From: Brettanomyces bruxellensis
Taxonomy: Eukaryota > Ascomycota > Pichiomycetes > Pichiales > Pichiaceae
Direction: 5' to 3'
Assembly: GCF_011074885.1 (NCBI RefSeq)
Contig: NC_054683.1
Coordinates: 310,001 to 374,000, forward strand
DNA length: 64,000 bases
Below are positions 17,717 through 28,247 of the stretch, piece after piece. The notes under the pieces are model-generated. The model made no database searches. It was not told where the DNA came from and worked only from the letters and a program-made list of their open reading frames with translations. Within the stretch, counting starts at the first letter, position 1. Each line of letters begins with the position of its first letter. The position numbers and the translations under genes are program-made.

Positions 17717-20710
17717 ATGTCGGTCACAACAAAGCCACAAAAAAAGGAAAGGGTGAAAAAGACGAGAAACAGAATTCCCACATCGTGTGAAATATGCCGA
17801 AAAAGAAAATTGAAGTGTGACAGGAAGCATCCGTGTTCGAACTGCGTGAAATATCATAGTGAAGGTTTATGCAAGTATGCAATACAGGAATCAGCCAACT
17901 CTACACCTAAAGCCAAACTCACAAGCGAGATCTTGAGATTAAAGCTGAGGATCAAGAAGCTTGAGCGTATTATGGACTTGAATGAAATCGACCCCTCCAA
18001 ATATGACGATATTTCACTTGTCACTGGGTCAGGCGGCAAAAGTGGAATTCACAACATGGAGGAGTTCAACGCAAATAATTCTTTGGATGAGGATCCACTG
18101 ATTTCGTTGACGAACAGGTTTGACCAGCTTGTTATTAAAGGAAACCGTGTTCTGCACTCCGGAACAACATCGTTTTTGGCGTTTATTCGAGGTGATGTCC
18201 AACTTATGAGACTCTTCAAACCATACTTTGATCGCCATGACATCGAATATGCAGAGTACAATCGTAGAATACAGATGAAGGCTTCTGACTTTCCCGGAAC
18301 TTGCATTGATGAACCTCTAGCATTTCTAACAGATGCAGCAATAAATGAACCTCGGGCTTGTACAAGCGACAGCTTGGATACATCTGCCTCCAATGCATTG
18401 CAGCTGAAGTATGCAGCCCACATTGTTGCAATAATGGAGAAAATCAACAAGATACTTCCTCCAATGGCTGTTCTTCGTGATCTTGTCGATCACTTCTTCA
18501 ACAAAGTGTATTGCATGATTCCATACATAGATGAGGACACTTTTAGGCAGGAGCTAACGTATGTGACCGTTCCATTGTCAGATGGGACTTGCAAATTGGC
18601 TTTGGCACACATGCAAAATGCATCAATTGTAGCTTTGCTTTTGATAGTTTTGAGGTTTGCATATATATCGCGGTCTTCCGGAGCGATTGTCACATCTAAT
18701 AACTCTCCTGCTGTAGGTCCTGAGTTTATTGGTCTTGCAAAAGACTTGATGATGTCACTACCGCGGGATAATTCGATCTTTAAAAAGGTCACTAGGAGAA
18801 ACATACAAGTTATGCTCATGCTTGTGCTTTATCACACGTATTCCCCAGAATTGAACGAGACTAACCCTGAGTCTGCAATAAATCTCACTACTCTAATTGA
18901 AATGGTGCGTGTATTTGGTGGAAACCGGGATCCAACAAACTTCCCTAACGTGTTTAAAGATGCAAGGCAAAATAACATCTACAGAAGAATGTTCTACGAG
19001 ATGTTCTATCTAGATGCATTGAATTCTTTTACTTTCGGATGTCCGTTGACGTTTCACGATGATGAATACGACGTGGAGCTTCCAAAACTTCCTAGAAAGG
19101 AAACGAAGATTATGAGGCAGTTCAGAAAGGGAGAGAAAGTGAACGTTTCATCGTATAATCTTCGTAGGCTGTTTATTGAGGATACCAGCAATATGTACAC
19201 AAAAATGATTTACGAGGCCACCTTAATATTGAGAGATGGTGTCAAGGCTTTCCAGGATGTTCATGCAGGATCAAAAAGATCGTGTATGGAGAAAGTTATC
19301 AAGAGGTTGGAGAATTTCCTTGAAAATAAGCAGCCTGCACTAACTGCGATGATTCACGGCAGTGACATTGAAAAGTACTTTGTTGGCTCCAGTGCACTTT
19401 TCGGCTTCTTTAAGGTTCCGATGTTTCGGTGTTATGAACTCCGTCTCCATCTTTTGTCTGTCGTCAACACATTTTACTACCTCTTATACTTGAATGAGGC
19501 AAACACTAATGTCAGCGATTCGAACGAGGAAAAGCACGCTACTCTTCAAAGCAGGTATGAAGTGAAGTCTACAGAATCTGCATTGATCCTTTTCAAGGAT
19601 GCGTTCGACTATGCAAAATACTACACGAGCCGAAAATCCACGAATACTGCTTCTGCAAAGGACATGAAGTACGAAAAGTTCAGTGAGGGATTGGAACCCT
19701 TCTTTATGACAAAGTGCACTGCACTCCAAGAGAGAACCATCCTGTGGCTATTTGCAGTTATTCTCAGAAATTTGGATCCCGAGGACCATAGCAGGAGTTT
19801 AAAAGACATAATTAGCGACTTTGGATCCTCAACGGAGACGTTGATGACACTGGAGTGGTTCAGTCTAGATATCGAGTGCAACAGCTGCACGAATACCAAG
19901 TATATATACGTTTTGCTGCACTACTTGAAGGAGTATTATTTCTTGTGCAACTCGTTGAAAGATGAGATATTCTCTTGCTGGCGAAACACGTTGCAAGTAA
20001 GATTCTTTATCAACTATCTACATGTGACTGAGGCTGATAAATTTAAGCAGCTGGTGGATCCAGCAGTTGTGTTTTCTGATTCACAGAAGGTGCCAACATC
20101 AGCCAGTCCGCCAAAGCAGGATAATGTATATTCTGCAAATGGAGGGATGCAATCAAACTCCTTGGAACAACTGGTGAGCGGCGATTTGAACGAGTTCTTC
20201 GTGAGCGATAATCAGCAGAAAGTCGAGGATCTTCTTTATCAAGGTAAAACTTCTGATGCTTTGGATCAGATTGTTGCGGAATCTTCAAAGTACTCAGACC
20301 CTTCTCTTGACTTTGGAATGCTCAATAGTGTGGTGCTGCAGGATGATGACAATTCGGCAAACATCGTTTCACACAGCAAAAGTGGTCCGGCTAGTTTTAT
20401 TGATGCTTCTCCTAATTTCTCAATGAGTGTATCCTCAACCTCTGGTTCATCGGCAAGTCCTGGAACTGTTGATCCTAGAATGGTGTCTTCAAGTTTTTCT
20501 AGTCAAGGCACTTCTGATAAGCAAAAGGGGGCATCTTCAACGAGTTCTTTAACTCCAGGAAACGGACAACCGTATATAGTCAACTCGTTTGTTCCAGACT
20601 CGGAATTTAGGTACACCGATCCATCGTTGTTGAAAAATCAGGAAATAAACTTGGCTGACTTATTGTCGAAACTTCAGAATGGCTCTGATTTTGTAACTCA
20701 GGGAAGCTGA
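17717..20710 (+). CDS. Zn(II)2Cys6 fungal transcription factor
   Basis: 997 codons. A basic N-terminus leads into a Zn2Cys6 binuclear cluster, CEICRKRKLKC then CSNC and a final Cys at residue 52 (Cys 24, 27, 34, 40, 43, 52; spacing 2-6-5-2-8). A short leucine-bearing coiled coil follows (about 68-90; LRLKLRIKKLERIM), which suggests dimer binding to paired CGG-type half sites. The middle region (about 240-760) has the helical character of the fungal-specific regulatory domain. The last 200 residues are Ser/Thr/Asn/Gln/Asp-rich and probably form the activation region. I could not match it to a single named regulator. It lies upstream of the thiamine gene pair, but a regulatory link is only conjecture. 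Confidence 0.88.
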   Translation: MSVTTKPQKKERVKKTRNRIPTSCEICRKRKLKCDRKHPCSNCVKYHSEGLCKYAIQESANSTPKAKLTSEILRLKLRIKKLERIMDLNEIDPSKYDDISLVTGSGGKSGIHNMEEFNANNSLDEDPLISLTNRFDQLVIKGNRVLHSGTTSFLAFIRGDVQLMRLFKPYFDRHDIEYAEYNRRIQMKASDFPGTCIDEPLAFLTDAAINEPRACTSDSLDTSASNALQLKYAAHIVAIMEKINKILPPMAVLRDLVDHFFNKVYCMIPYIDEDTFRQELTYVTVPLSDGTCKLALAHMQNASIVALLLIVLRFAYISRSSGAIVTSNNSPAVGPEFIGLAKDLMMSLPRDNSIFKKVTRRNIQVMLMLVLYHTYSPELNETNPESAINLTTLIEMVRVFGGNRDPTNFPNVFKDARQNNIYRRMFYEMFYLDALNSFTFGCPLTFHDDEYDVELPKLPRKETKIMRQFRKGEKVNVSSYNLRRLFIEDTSNMYTKMIYEATLILRDGVKAFQDVHAGSKRSCMEKVIKRLENFLENKQPALTAMIHGSDIEKYFVGSSALFGFFKVPMFRCYELRLHLLSVVNTFYYLLYLNEANTNVSDSNEEKHATLQSRYEVKSTESALILFKDAFDYAKYYTSRKSTNTASAKDMKYEKFSEGLEPFFMTKCTALQERTILWLFAVILRNLDPEDHSRSLKDIISDFGSSTETLMTLEWFSLDIECNSCTNTKYIYVLLHYLKEYYFLCNSLKDEIFSCWRNTLQVRFFINYLHVTEADKFKQLVDPAVVFSDSQKVPTSASPPKQDNVYSANGGMQSNSLEQLVSGDLNEFFVSDNQQKVEDLLYQGKTSDALDQIVAESSKYSDPSLDFGMLNSVVLQDDDNSANIVSHSKSGPASFIDASPNFSMSVSSTSGSSASPGTVDPRMVSSSFSSQGTSDKQKGASSTSSLTPGNGQPYIVNSFVPDSEFRYTDPSLLKNQEINLADLLSKLQNGSDFVTQGS

Positions 20711-21053
20711 TTTATATATTTCGCACATGTACGCTTGCTTATAGTTATACCATTATATCATAGTTACTACAATATACTATACTATACTCTATACCGTTTG
20801 TATTTGTATGATTTGGCTGGTTTTGTACGGAAATGATAATATTTCATCATGTAGCAAAAAAGTTCACTTGAGTTTTACAGACTCGCCGATCGACGCCTAC
20901 TCAATTTTCATGTTTGTCATCTGACCGGATGAGAGAAACAGACCAGCCGAAGTAAGATGTGAGGTTGGTAGATCAAGAAATGTTTCCATGATTTTGTAAT
21001 TTATACATTTACGAGTTGGCATATACAGGAATCAATACGTATTGATATCTAAA
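20711..21053. other. Intergenic between the Zn2Cys6 gene and the TENA gene
   Basis: About 343 bp. The first part is a TATAC-rich stretch around 20760-20800 suited to 3' end formation; the second part is the TENA promoter. No TPP-riboswitch core (the CUGAGA element) was seen. Confidence 0.55.
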
Positions 21054-21725
21054 ATGGGACTTTCAGAGGACTTGATCCAATCATACAGCTCTACTTTCCA
21101 AAAGGCTGTAGATCATCCTTTAGTAAAGGAATTATGTGCAGGCACATTATCGAACAAGGCATTGTATGTTTACCTCACACAGGATACCAAGTATTTCCGC
21201 TTGTACATACAAATAATTTTAAAGACAGCATTTTTGTGTGATTCGGATGATGCAAAAATTGGCTTCGGCAAACAAATCGGGTTCATCAGCAATGATGAAA
21301 ATACATATTTTGACAAGGCTATACAATTTTTGTTGGACAAAGATCCAAGTCTCGGACAGAAATACAATCCAAAAACATTTATGCCTGATGAAGTTCAGGC
21401 TTACATCGATATGCTTACCAAACTATCGGCCAGACTCGAAACATACAGTTATGCTCAACTAGTCACTTATCTATGGACGACTGAGATAATATACTTGAAA
21501 TGGGCAAAGAAGGCAATGCAGACGGAAGGTGCAGTTGCTGAAAATTTGCATTGGAGATACAAGGAATGGATTACCTTACATTGCGCGGATAACTTCGAAG
21601 CGTATGTCGACTTTCTTCAAAATGAGGTCGATCGACTCGTCGATAGAGATGAGGTGGATTCCATATTCAGGAAGACTGTTGATATGGAGTATGGCTTTTT
21701 TGAAGCATGCTATAGAAACAGATGA
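21054..21725 (+). CDS. PET18: TENA/THI-4 (thiaminase II-like) protein, PET18-like
   Basis: 223 codons from the ATG at 21054; the open frame extends upstream only through TTG. The whole chain is the all-helical TenA fold: VDHPLVKELCAGTLSNKAL with the downstream tyrosine-rich helix YLTQDTKYFRLY, then YLWTTEIIYLKWAKKA and the C-terminal DMEYGFFEACY. Known: TenA proteins hydrolyse degraded thiamine or aminopyrimidine products so that the pyrimidine can be reused. No Cys is visible in the central YLWTTE segment where classical TenA_C enzymes carry the catalytic Cys, so it may belong to the TenA_E group. S. cerevisiae Pet18 (215 residues) is a stand-alone TenA protein of similar size. It is convergent with THI80, with only 68 bp between the stops. 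Confidence 0.83.
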   Translation: MGLSEDLIQSYSSTFQKAVDHPLVKELCAGTLSNKALYVYLTQDTKYFRLYIQIILKTAFLCDSDDAKIGFGKQIGFISNDENTYFDKAIQFLLDKDPSLGQKYNPKTFMPDEVQAYIDMLTKLSARLETYSYAQLVTYLWTTEIIYLKWAKKAMQTEGAVAENLHWRYKEWITLHCADNFEAYVDFLQNEVDRLVDRDEVDSIFRKTVDMEYGFFEACYRNR

Positions 21726-21793
21726 GTACAATTTAGTTATATATTGGCCAGAATTAACAGCACTGTTTGTTTAGCATAGCAAAGTGAATCAAC

Positions 21794-22738
21794 TCAAAAC
21801 TCTATGTTGGCAAAAATGTCAGTCGTAGTTTTAACATAAAAGCCATTATCACCAACTTGCAAGTTACAGAGGCTCAAATCTCCGGAGATCGCCGTTTCCC
21901 AATCTTTCACATCCCATTTAAGGCCTTTTGTAGTCAATCTAGCTGGTTTACAAAGTGGTAATAGTCCAACTGTTCTTAAAGAATATTTTTTCCGATCTGT
22001 AGTTTCTGTATCCAAGAAATCTGATGCTATATTAACGAAGTTCTTTCCCTGAGGAAGTAGTAAGACAAACTCCGGATGCTCCGAATTGAGAAGAAGAAAA
22101 TTCATGTGCGGTCTAGTGAAATATGATTGGAGAGTTCTCGAAATTGTTGCTATTGTCTGATCATATCGACCCCCTATTCCACCCATAGTTATGACAGTGA
22201 CGCCTTTTGGTAATTCCAATCTTTTGTTTTTGTCCGTTTCTACCGTCTCAAGCTGACTATAATCATCCAACTTTGTAATATCTACATCTGACATGTTCAC
22301 TGTGACATTGATTAATGCAATAGCCTTATCTAGATCCGAGTAATATTGTGACCCTTGCTTTTTTATAACGGTTTTATGGGCTTCATAAAAGGTTCTGATA
22401 TCCAACGTGAGAGAATCGAGATCACCTACTATAAAATCTGGAATATAGCTGCTTTCAGCACTTGTTTGCTGACAGTATTTATATAAGCGATTGGCACCAC
22501 CATCAGCACACACATGCAACGATGTACTACTCCATAGCTTCTTAAAGAATTGACTTTTCACTCTGATTTCCTGATTTAAGATAAGCAAGCATCTCACAGA
22601 TGAATTATGCGATGTTCCATCCTGATAATTTTCAAGAAAGGAACATGGTGAGATAATATGTATTGACTTGTCAGTGGGTTTTTCCACATGAATGCTATCT
22701 GCATTCTCTACTATATTTTTGTCCGTTTCTGCCGTCAT
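21794..22738 (-). CDS. THI80: Thiamine pyrophosphokinase
   Basis: 314 codons. Motifs of thiamine pyrophosphokinase are all present: ADGGANRLY (78-86), GDLDS (105-109), SDLDKA (134-139) and GGIGGRYDQ (186-194), followed by the C-terminal beta-sandwich thiamine-binding domain. Known reaction: ATP plus thiamine gives AMP plus thiamine pyrophosphate, in the cytosol. Compared with the family there is a charged insert near residues 150-175 (between the acidic motifs and the GGIGG motif). The gene is tail-to-tail with the TENA/PET18-like gene, so pyrimidine salvage and cofactor activation are adjacent. Start ATG at 22736-22738. Confidence 0.94.
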   Translation of the reverse strand: MTAETDKNIVENADSIHVEKPTDKSIHIISPCSFLENYQDGTSHNSSVRCLLILNQEIRVKSQFFKKLWSSTSLHVCADGGANRLYKYCQQTSAESSYIPDFIVGDLDSLTLDIRTFYEAHKTVIKKQGSQYYSDLDKAIALINVTVNMSDVDITKLDDYSQLETVETDKNKRLELPKGVTVITMGGIGGRYDQTIATISRTLQSYFTRPHMNFLLLNSEHPEFVLLLPQGKNFVNIASDFLDTETTDRKKYSLRTVGLLPLCKPARLTTKGLKWDVKDWETAISGDLSLCNLQVGDNGFYVKTTTDIFANIEF

Positions 22739-23050
22739 TGTTTCAATATTTCACTCACGTACATGTGCTTTGAATTTTATTTCAGTAGATGGTTAACTGA
22801 TAAGCGCTTTAATATCGTGTGAGAAAGATTCACGGCGGTAATTTTTATTTCCTTTTTTTTAACCGCCCAAAAAATAATAGGGACAAGAGATATACATCAA
22901 GCACAAAACACAACGTCAAACATTAACACATGGATGCAATATGGAAAGCATTGCTAAATTTCATAAGCATCGTACTTTTAATCTAAAAATTTATTTTACA
23001 AACAGCCTCTAAACAGTAAAAAAAAGCCTTTCAGCAGCATTAATATTTTG
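22739..23050. other. Intergenic between CKB2 and THI80
   Basis: About 312 bp: THI80 promoter and CKB2 3' region, both genes being on the minus strand. AT-rich with a T run near 22850-22860; no clear motif. Confidence 0.5.
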
Positions 23051-23833
23051 TCATATTGCACTCTGCTTCCTACCATCCATATCCTTCTTCTTATATCTTT
23101 CATCCTCGGCAGACTCAATAAAGCCACCCGGAGTATTCTTTGCGTAATCAATACCCATCTTATCCAATCTGGAAAGCATCTGCTCGCACTTTAAAGCCCT
23201 CCAGCGGGTCATCTGAGCCTCAGAATGCATTTGAAAACCGAAAATTTTCGGAACATACATTTCCACATTGTGCGTAGGCACAAGATTAGGGAAAGTTTGA
23301 AGAAACATGGCCGGAAATGATGTACCAAAGAATGCACCATCTATCGAAGCATGACGTGAAGACTTTGGATTGTACAAATCTTCGCAGTTCGGACAGTATA
23401 GTTTAACAGACGCAACACCAGGTTTATCGCTTAAACCAACTGGAAGAAGCGGCGTAAGTTTGCAATTCACACGAGGACAATATCCAAAATCACCATTGCG
23501 ATATTTCTCAAGCATTTTATCCAACCCTCTTGATGTTATAATGTATCTTGCATGTACTAAAGCGTAAAGAAACTTTGCATTATCTTCTAGCATTGCACGT
23601 GTCTCCTCAGGCTGTGATTCGCTAATTTCCGTTTGGTCTGTAATGATATTCACCAAAAGCCCAATCTTATCCACATACCGGTTCAAGCCAGTTAAATTGA
23701 ACCGGTCCAAAATGTACTCGGGGTCAACATCACAGAAATATTCGTTACCCCGGCTTCCCAGAAACCAATCTATCCAGTATTCGGTATAATCAGAGCCAGA
23801 ATCACTCACGTATTCCTCCTGTCTGGTTGCCAT
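23051..23833 (-). CDS. CKB2: Casein kinase 2 regulatory (beta) subunit, Ckb2-like
   Basis: 260 codons from the ATG at 23831-23833. The protein has the CK2-beta acidic start (DSGSDYTEYWIDWFLG), EYFCDVDPEYILDRFNL, the acidic-groove region, and the zinc ribbon CPRVNC then YCPNCEDLYNPKSS, ending with YVPKIFGF. Known: a dimeric regulatory subunit that scaffolds the two catalytic subunits of CK2 and selects substrates; nucleus and cytosol. Both length and the FCDVDPEYI, ARYIIT and YVPKIFGF blocks fit Ckb2 (258 residues) better than Ckb1. The reading frame stays open 51 codons upstream without an ATG; that stretch is hydrophobic and unlike the family, so it was left out. Confidence 0.92.
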   Translation of the reverse strand: MATRQEEYVSDSGSDYTEYWIDWFLGSRGNEYFCDVDPEYILDRFNLTGLNRYVDKIGLLVNIITDQTEISESQPEETRAMLEDNAKFLYALVHARYIITSRGLDKMLEKYRNGDFGYCPRVNCKLTPLLPVGLSDKPGVASVKLYCPNCEDLYNPKSSRHASIDGAFFGTSFPAMFLQTFPNLVPTHNVEMYVPKIFGFQMHSEAQMTRWRALKCEQMLSRLDKMGIDYAKNTPGGFIESAEDERYKKKDMDGRKQSAI

Positions 23834-24704
23834 CTTACGTTTTCGAATTAAAGATGAAACGATGGAAAGTGTAAAGTATGCCACAAGAGTGAAAACTAAG
23901 ATCCGCACCAGATAAATTTCAAAAATCCGCCGAAACGATATACTCACTTGACTATAGGATATGTGAATCTTGAAGTTCGTGGTATTCTAATAAGTGCTGT
24001 TGAGTCAGGGCCTTGTAGCTTTATGCTATTAATTACTGTAGGCGTTGTATATCTGGGTATTTTTCTCAACAAAATACGTATCTAGATGTTCTTGAAGGTG
24101 CAGTGCAAATGGAACGAGTAGAAAGTAGGTCCAAACTTTTACTATGTATCTTCTCTTAAACACTGTAAGGGAGCGAAATTCTCGTAAAAGCACAACTTTT
24201 TTGTTCACTTTTTGTCAACCGGCGGAAGCAAGGCTGTGCGCTAAAAAAAAATGGAAGAAAAAAAAAAGCTGGAGAAATGTGTTACCGAATAATGGGAACT
24301 GCAGCCGATCCGTAGGTATGTGCATATAATTGAATCACCGTTATTTGAACACATGGATGAGCGTAAATCGTATAATACAGTTAGTATTGTATTGAATGAC
24401 GGAAAAAAAAAAGCTTTTTATTTCGGTGCTGGATAGTAACTAGGAACAATATATAGTATGCATCTCGGTCAATTAAAATCTGGAATTCCGAGGCTGGACG
24501 TCTGGTCGAACCCAGCTTGACCCAAACAAAAAATTAAATAAGCATGCCCAGTTTCTTAAAATTTTCAGCTCTCAACTCCTCGCGACTAAAAGCTTAAAGT
24601 GAATGCATGTAAACACGCTTTCATTTAATAAATGTTGAATACGACACTTGTAGGGTATCCATTGATCCACAAACCTTCATCCACTGAATACACCATATAA
24701 AGCC
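23834..24704. other. Divergent intergenic region between CKB2 and the HIR gene
   Basis: About 870 bp holding both promoters. A GTATGT donor-like hexamer near 24316 is present, but no matching branch site or conserved upstream exon was found. A-rich runs lie near 24245-24267 and 24402-24412. Confidence 0.5.
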
Positions 24705-27700
24705 ATGCATTTTATCAGTGCGTCCTTCTCGAACATTTCCTCGTTGTTTGTGAGTGTAAACTCCGCTAACGAGTATGTTGCAACTGCTAGTCAGGATGGA
24801 AATATTAGAATCAGGCGGATGGATCAGTTCACTGATTTGGCAGAATCATCAAGTCATCCTGAAGGGACCAACACGGATAATAAAGGCGACAGTTTGGTGC
24901 TAGATGGCTCCGGCAGCCCGTCAAATGCTGGAAACAAGGAAAACGAGAGTATAACAGACTTAACTAAAGAGCAAGCAACGCTTTTTTCAGTAAAGGATGG
25001 AAACACTATGGAGATGACACCACAGGATGGAAAGCATCCTCCTACGATGCCTCTGCATGCAATTGAACCTGTCCCATTTGTGGACAAGGAGAAACTAAAA
25101 CTTTCCCAGCGACCAGTTAACATAGTTGGCGTTAGGAGTAGAAGTAAGATCACATCGCTTAAATACGCAAACTTGAAGCGGAACTGGAATTTGTTGGCTG
25201 CCGTGTACAAGAACGGTGAAGTGTACATTGTGAAGGATCCACAGGATTCACGAAAGGCATCCATCCGCCAGATTTTCAAGCATGCAAATGGTTTATTGCT
25301 TGATTTTACCTGGTCGGCCGATGATCAACTTCTAGCCTTTTGCACGATGAACAACGAGGTTATTATATACGATACTGTTTACTCGCGGATTATCAAGACT
25401 CTGCATGTCCATGGACTTCCGGTTCATCCAAAATCCGGAGATACAAAGCTCGGAAACGGTAAAGAAGCAACGAAATCGGTTTCACCATCACCATCATTGG
25501 ATGCAAAGCAACCACAGACCAAGCTGCCAGCTCAAAATGTCGCTGTTAAGGGAATCGCTTTTGATCACACGTGTGGAAAGTATCTTTTAACGCTTGGTGA
25601 TGACAAAATGGTGAATATACTAGAGTACCGTCTAACTCCAGACGAGAAAAACGGTCGATCTTTCGAGTATGCCGTGTCACAGAAGTTCTATAATCTTATT
25701 AGCAGCTCCAAATTGAACAAAGCTACCATTAGAAAGGTCTCTTGGTCGACAGATGATCGTATTGTGTGTGTTCCCAACACGGCCAAAAGTAGAGCCACAA
25801 TATTGTCGCTTGTGAAAAACAACGATCCAGTAAAGTCGCCAGCCTGGCAAGAGTGGATGGTGCAGAAAGGCCGAGGATTCAAGTGCACTATGACGAGTTT
25901 TTCTCCATCTATATACGAGAATACGACTAAGGATGGTGATTCCAAGTTTACATACGTGATAGCTACAGCTTCTCCGGATTCCAGCGTTTCCATATGGCGA
26001 ACTTGCGATTCTGCACCTTTCTATGTGGCAAACGACATCAGCACAAAGCCAATACAGGATATATGCTGGAGCAAGGATGGACGAATCCTCTTTCTGACCA
26101 CGTACTCCGGAAAGTTGGTGCTTGGCATTTTCAAAGAAAACGAGCTAGGAAGCGTTGTATCTGAGGAAGAACTTGCGATTCCGGACATTAATAGTAATTC
26201 CGTGAAGAACTCCGCGGCTATTTTGGACTCATACAATGCATGGATTGGAGGAGGAAGAAAGACGGTGCCAGAAAGACAAGAGAGAAGTGAAGCTGAAGCA
26301 TCCAGTAAGGCAGTAGAATCTAAATCTGAAACCAAGCAGACCAACAACTCAAACACCAACAGAACCTTTAATATGAAGTCATCGGTCAAAGTGGAGTCTA
26401 CAGCACCGCAGATAGCGAAATCAGCCCCCAAACCAGCTGAATCCGCTTTGAAGAGTTTGCATTCGAGTGTTTCAAGAAACCATTCGCACTCACATTCAAA
26501 AACTCTCGGTTCGGCCTCTGTTGGTCCATTTGAGGCACCCCTAAGAGCTGTGCCGAGAGATTTGGCACGTAAAATATCAGCAGCCTCACAAACTGCGGAA
26601 AATGACACTGGTAGTGTTGATGAGGGCCCGGCACGCAAAAAGAGAGATGTTGAACCAACAGACTTTGTTGGCTCGCTGATTATTGACCCGGCAACCTCTT
26701 TCAGCAATGTTCGAATCGCAATTCCACGAGTGAGGTGGCATATCAACTATTCGCTGGCCGAAGACAAAACTGTCCACTTTGAGGTTCGAAATGGGAACGG
26801 TCACGAGTCGTATCCTACCAGAGTTGCACTTGTGAAAAGATCACCACTTGGATCAACTTCGGAAACGGGCAGCAAGGCATATCCGGCATCCTCAGCGGCA
26901 AACTCCGGTTTTCCGGCCTCAAAAGAGCTCTTTGTGGATTTCATCCCTCGCAAAGTGCACATAGTGACGGGCTCGAAGGATTTCTGGGCTTTGTCGACCA
27001 CCGATGGCCAAATCATCACGTATACTCGCTTTGGAAGACGTCTACTACCGACTATCGTGCTTGGGGCTCCTCTTTCGTTTCTCGAGATGAAAGATGAGTA
27101 TCTCCTGGCAGTTACATCCTCAGCACAAATGTATGCCTGGGATCTCCAGAAGCAGCAGGCTTTATTCAAGCCGACTTCACTATCAACACTTTTGAAACCA
27201 CTGTTTAGGAGCATCAACAGCACGGAAAACGGCGGCAGGTCTGCTGGGCATGGTGGAAGAGATTCAAAGGCTGGTGGAGGTGCACACAATGAAGAGAATG
27301 CAGGAAGAACTGCGGGTTCGAATGGTGCTGCTGGAGTATCATTCGATAAAAACGGTTTTGTGTTTGTCAACGGAGAGATGCTCACACGGTCTGAAAACTT
27401 GACTTTATGTTCAATTACTGCCAGTGGTGTGCCAATAGTCACTTTAAGCAACGGTAACGGTTATCTTTACAACAGCAATATGGGTGTGTGGTCGATCGTT
27501 AGCGATTCTTGGTGGGCATTTGGTTCCCAGTACTGGGATTCGACGAAATCCTTGACAGATACTACAAAATCTAAAACCGACGGAAGCTCGCTTCTTGGAT
27601 ACTTGGAAATGCACACAAACGACGAAATTGCCAGGAGAGGGAGGTCCAAGTTTTTCAGCAAGATATCGAAGGTGATGCTTATGAGAGAAGGATTCGAGAA

Positions 27701-28010
27701 TATGGAGACTGTGATATCGCTGAATCACTTAGAGAACAAAATCAACTTCTACTTGTTTCTCCGTGACTTCAAGAACTTCCGCTTGTACTTGATCATATAT
27801 GTGAAGCGGTTGGGTGAGTTGAATCTTGTTGATAGGCTCACCGAAGTGCTGCAGGAGCTCTTTTTGGATATGGATGGTACGATTTGTGGTGTCGAGAAGA
27901 GGTCATTGTTGAAAGAGCTTGTTGTCAGCTGTGCAAAGCAAAGAGAGGTTCAAAGAATACTTGTTCAGTATGGTGAGAGTGTTGGATTGCTTACCAACTC
28001 TTTGATATGA
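24705..28010 (+). CDS. HIR2: HIR histone-chaperone complex WD40 subunit (Hir2/Hir1 family)
   Basis: 1101 codons. The N-terminal half is a seven-bladed WD40 propeller of HIRA type, with divergent blades such as YVATASQDGNIRI, LLLDFTWSADDQLLAF, ATIRKVSWSTDDRIV and IQDICWSKDGRILFL. A Ser/Lys-rich linker (about 510-640) carries RKKRDVEPTDFVGS, resembling the B-domain that binds Asf1. The C-terminal Hira domain contains FGRRLLPTIVLGAPLSF and YAWDLQKQQALF. Known: with Hir1, Hir3 and Hpc2 it deposits H3-H4 independently of replication and represses histone genes. Choice of HIR2 over HIR1 rests on the linker motif and is not firm. It is longer than S. cerevisiae Hir2 (875) mainly through linkers and Gly/Ser inserts. 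Convergent with MSW1. Confidence 0.78.
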   Translation: MHFISASFSNISSLFVSVNSANEYVATASQDGNIRIRRMDQFTDLAESSSHPEGTNTDNKGDSLVLDGSGSPSNAGNKENESITDLTKEQATLFSVKDGNTMEMTPQDGKHPPTMPLHAIEPVPFVDKEKLKLSQRPVNIVGVRSRSKITSLKYANLKRNWNLLAAVYKNGEVYIVKDPQDSRKASIRQIFKHANGLLLDFTWSADDQLLAFCTMNNEVIIYDTVYSRIIKTLHVHGLPVHPKSGDTKLGNGKEATKSVSPSPSLDAKQPQTKLPAQNVAVKGIAFDHTCGKYLLTLGDDKMVNILEYRLTPDEKNGRSFEYAVSQKFYNLISSSKLNKATIRKVSWSTDDRIVCVPNTAKSRATILSLVKNNDPVKSPAWQEWMVQKGRGFKCTMTSFSPSIYENTTKDGDSKFTYVIATASPDSSVSIWRTCDSAPFYVANDISTKPIQDICWSKDGRILFLTTYSGKLVLGIFKENELGSVVSEEELAIPDINSNSVKNSAAILDSYNAWIGGGRKTVPERQERSEAEASSKAVESKSETKQTNNSNTNRTFNMKSSVKVESTAPQIAKSAPKPAESALKSLHSSVSRNHSHSHSKTLGSASVGPFEAPLRAVPRDLARKISAASQTAENDTGSVDEGPARKKRDVEPTDFVGSLIIDPATSFSNVRIAIPRVRWHINYSLAEDKTVHFEVRNGNGHESYPTRVALVKRSPLGSTSETGSKAYPASSAANSGFPASKELFVDFIPRKVHIVTGSKDFWALSTTDGQIITYTRFGRRLLPTIVLGAPLSFLEMKDEYLLAVTSSAQMYAWDLQKQQALFKPTSLSTLLKPLFRSINSTENGGRSAGHGGRDSKAGGGAHNEENAGRTAGSNGAAGVSFDKNGFVFVNGEMLTRSENLTLCSITASGVPIVTLSNGNGYLYNSNMGVWSIVSDSWWAFGSQYWDSTKSLTDTTKSKTDGSSLLGYLEMHTNDEIARRGRSKFFSKISKVMLMREGFENMETVISLNHLENKINFYLFLRDFKNFRLYLIIYVKRLGELNLVDRLTEVLQELFLDMDGTICGVEKRSLLKELVVSCAKQREVQRILVQYGESVGLLTNSLI

Positions 28011-28247
28011 CGATACGCATATGAATTGGCTGTTTGGGTAGATGATATTAATTTTCTGTGGAGTGCGTTTGTTACTGTGCGCACTCTCATGTTCAATTAT
28101 CTTTTAAACTCACCCTTCTTTTCATGTGAAGATGTACATGCTCTGTAGTGTACGGAAGTGTATTAATTTAGATATCTCTAATTGAAACATATATACAGGT
28201 TATAAGTATGACATCTTTTCGTAAATACAAGTCTATCTTTTCTTATT

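Noticed and set aside
23834..23986. In-frame open extension upstream of the CKB2 ATG encoding a hydrophobic segment
   Set aside because: No ATG, only GTG; a CAA-GTGAGT donor-like site is present but no TACTAAC branch or upstream ATG exon; the extension is unlike any CK2 beta subunit.
24144..24704. Upstream exon for the HIR gene using the GTATGT near 24316
   Set aside because: No TACTAAC-type branch site and the candidate exon lacks any HIR-like sequence; the ATG at 24705 already yields the first WD40 strands.
26021..27451. Long antisense frames of 241 and 216 codons over the HIR gene
   Set aside because: Shadow frames of a well-supported coding sequence; composition not protein-like and no conserved motifs.
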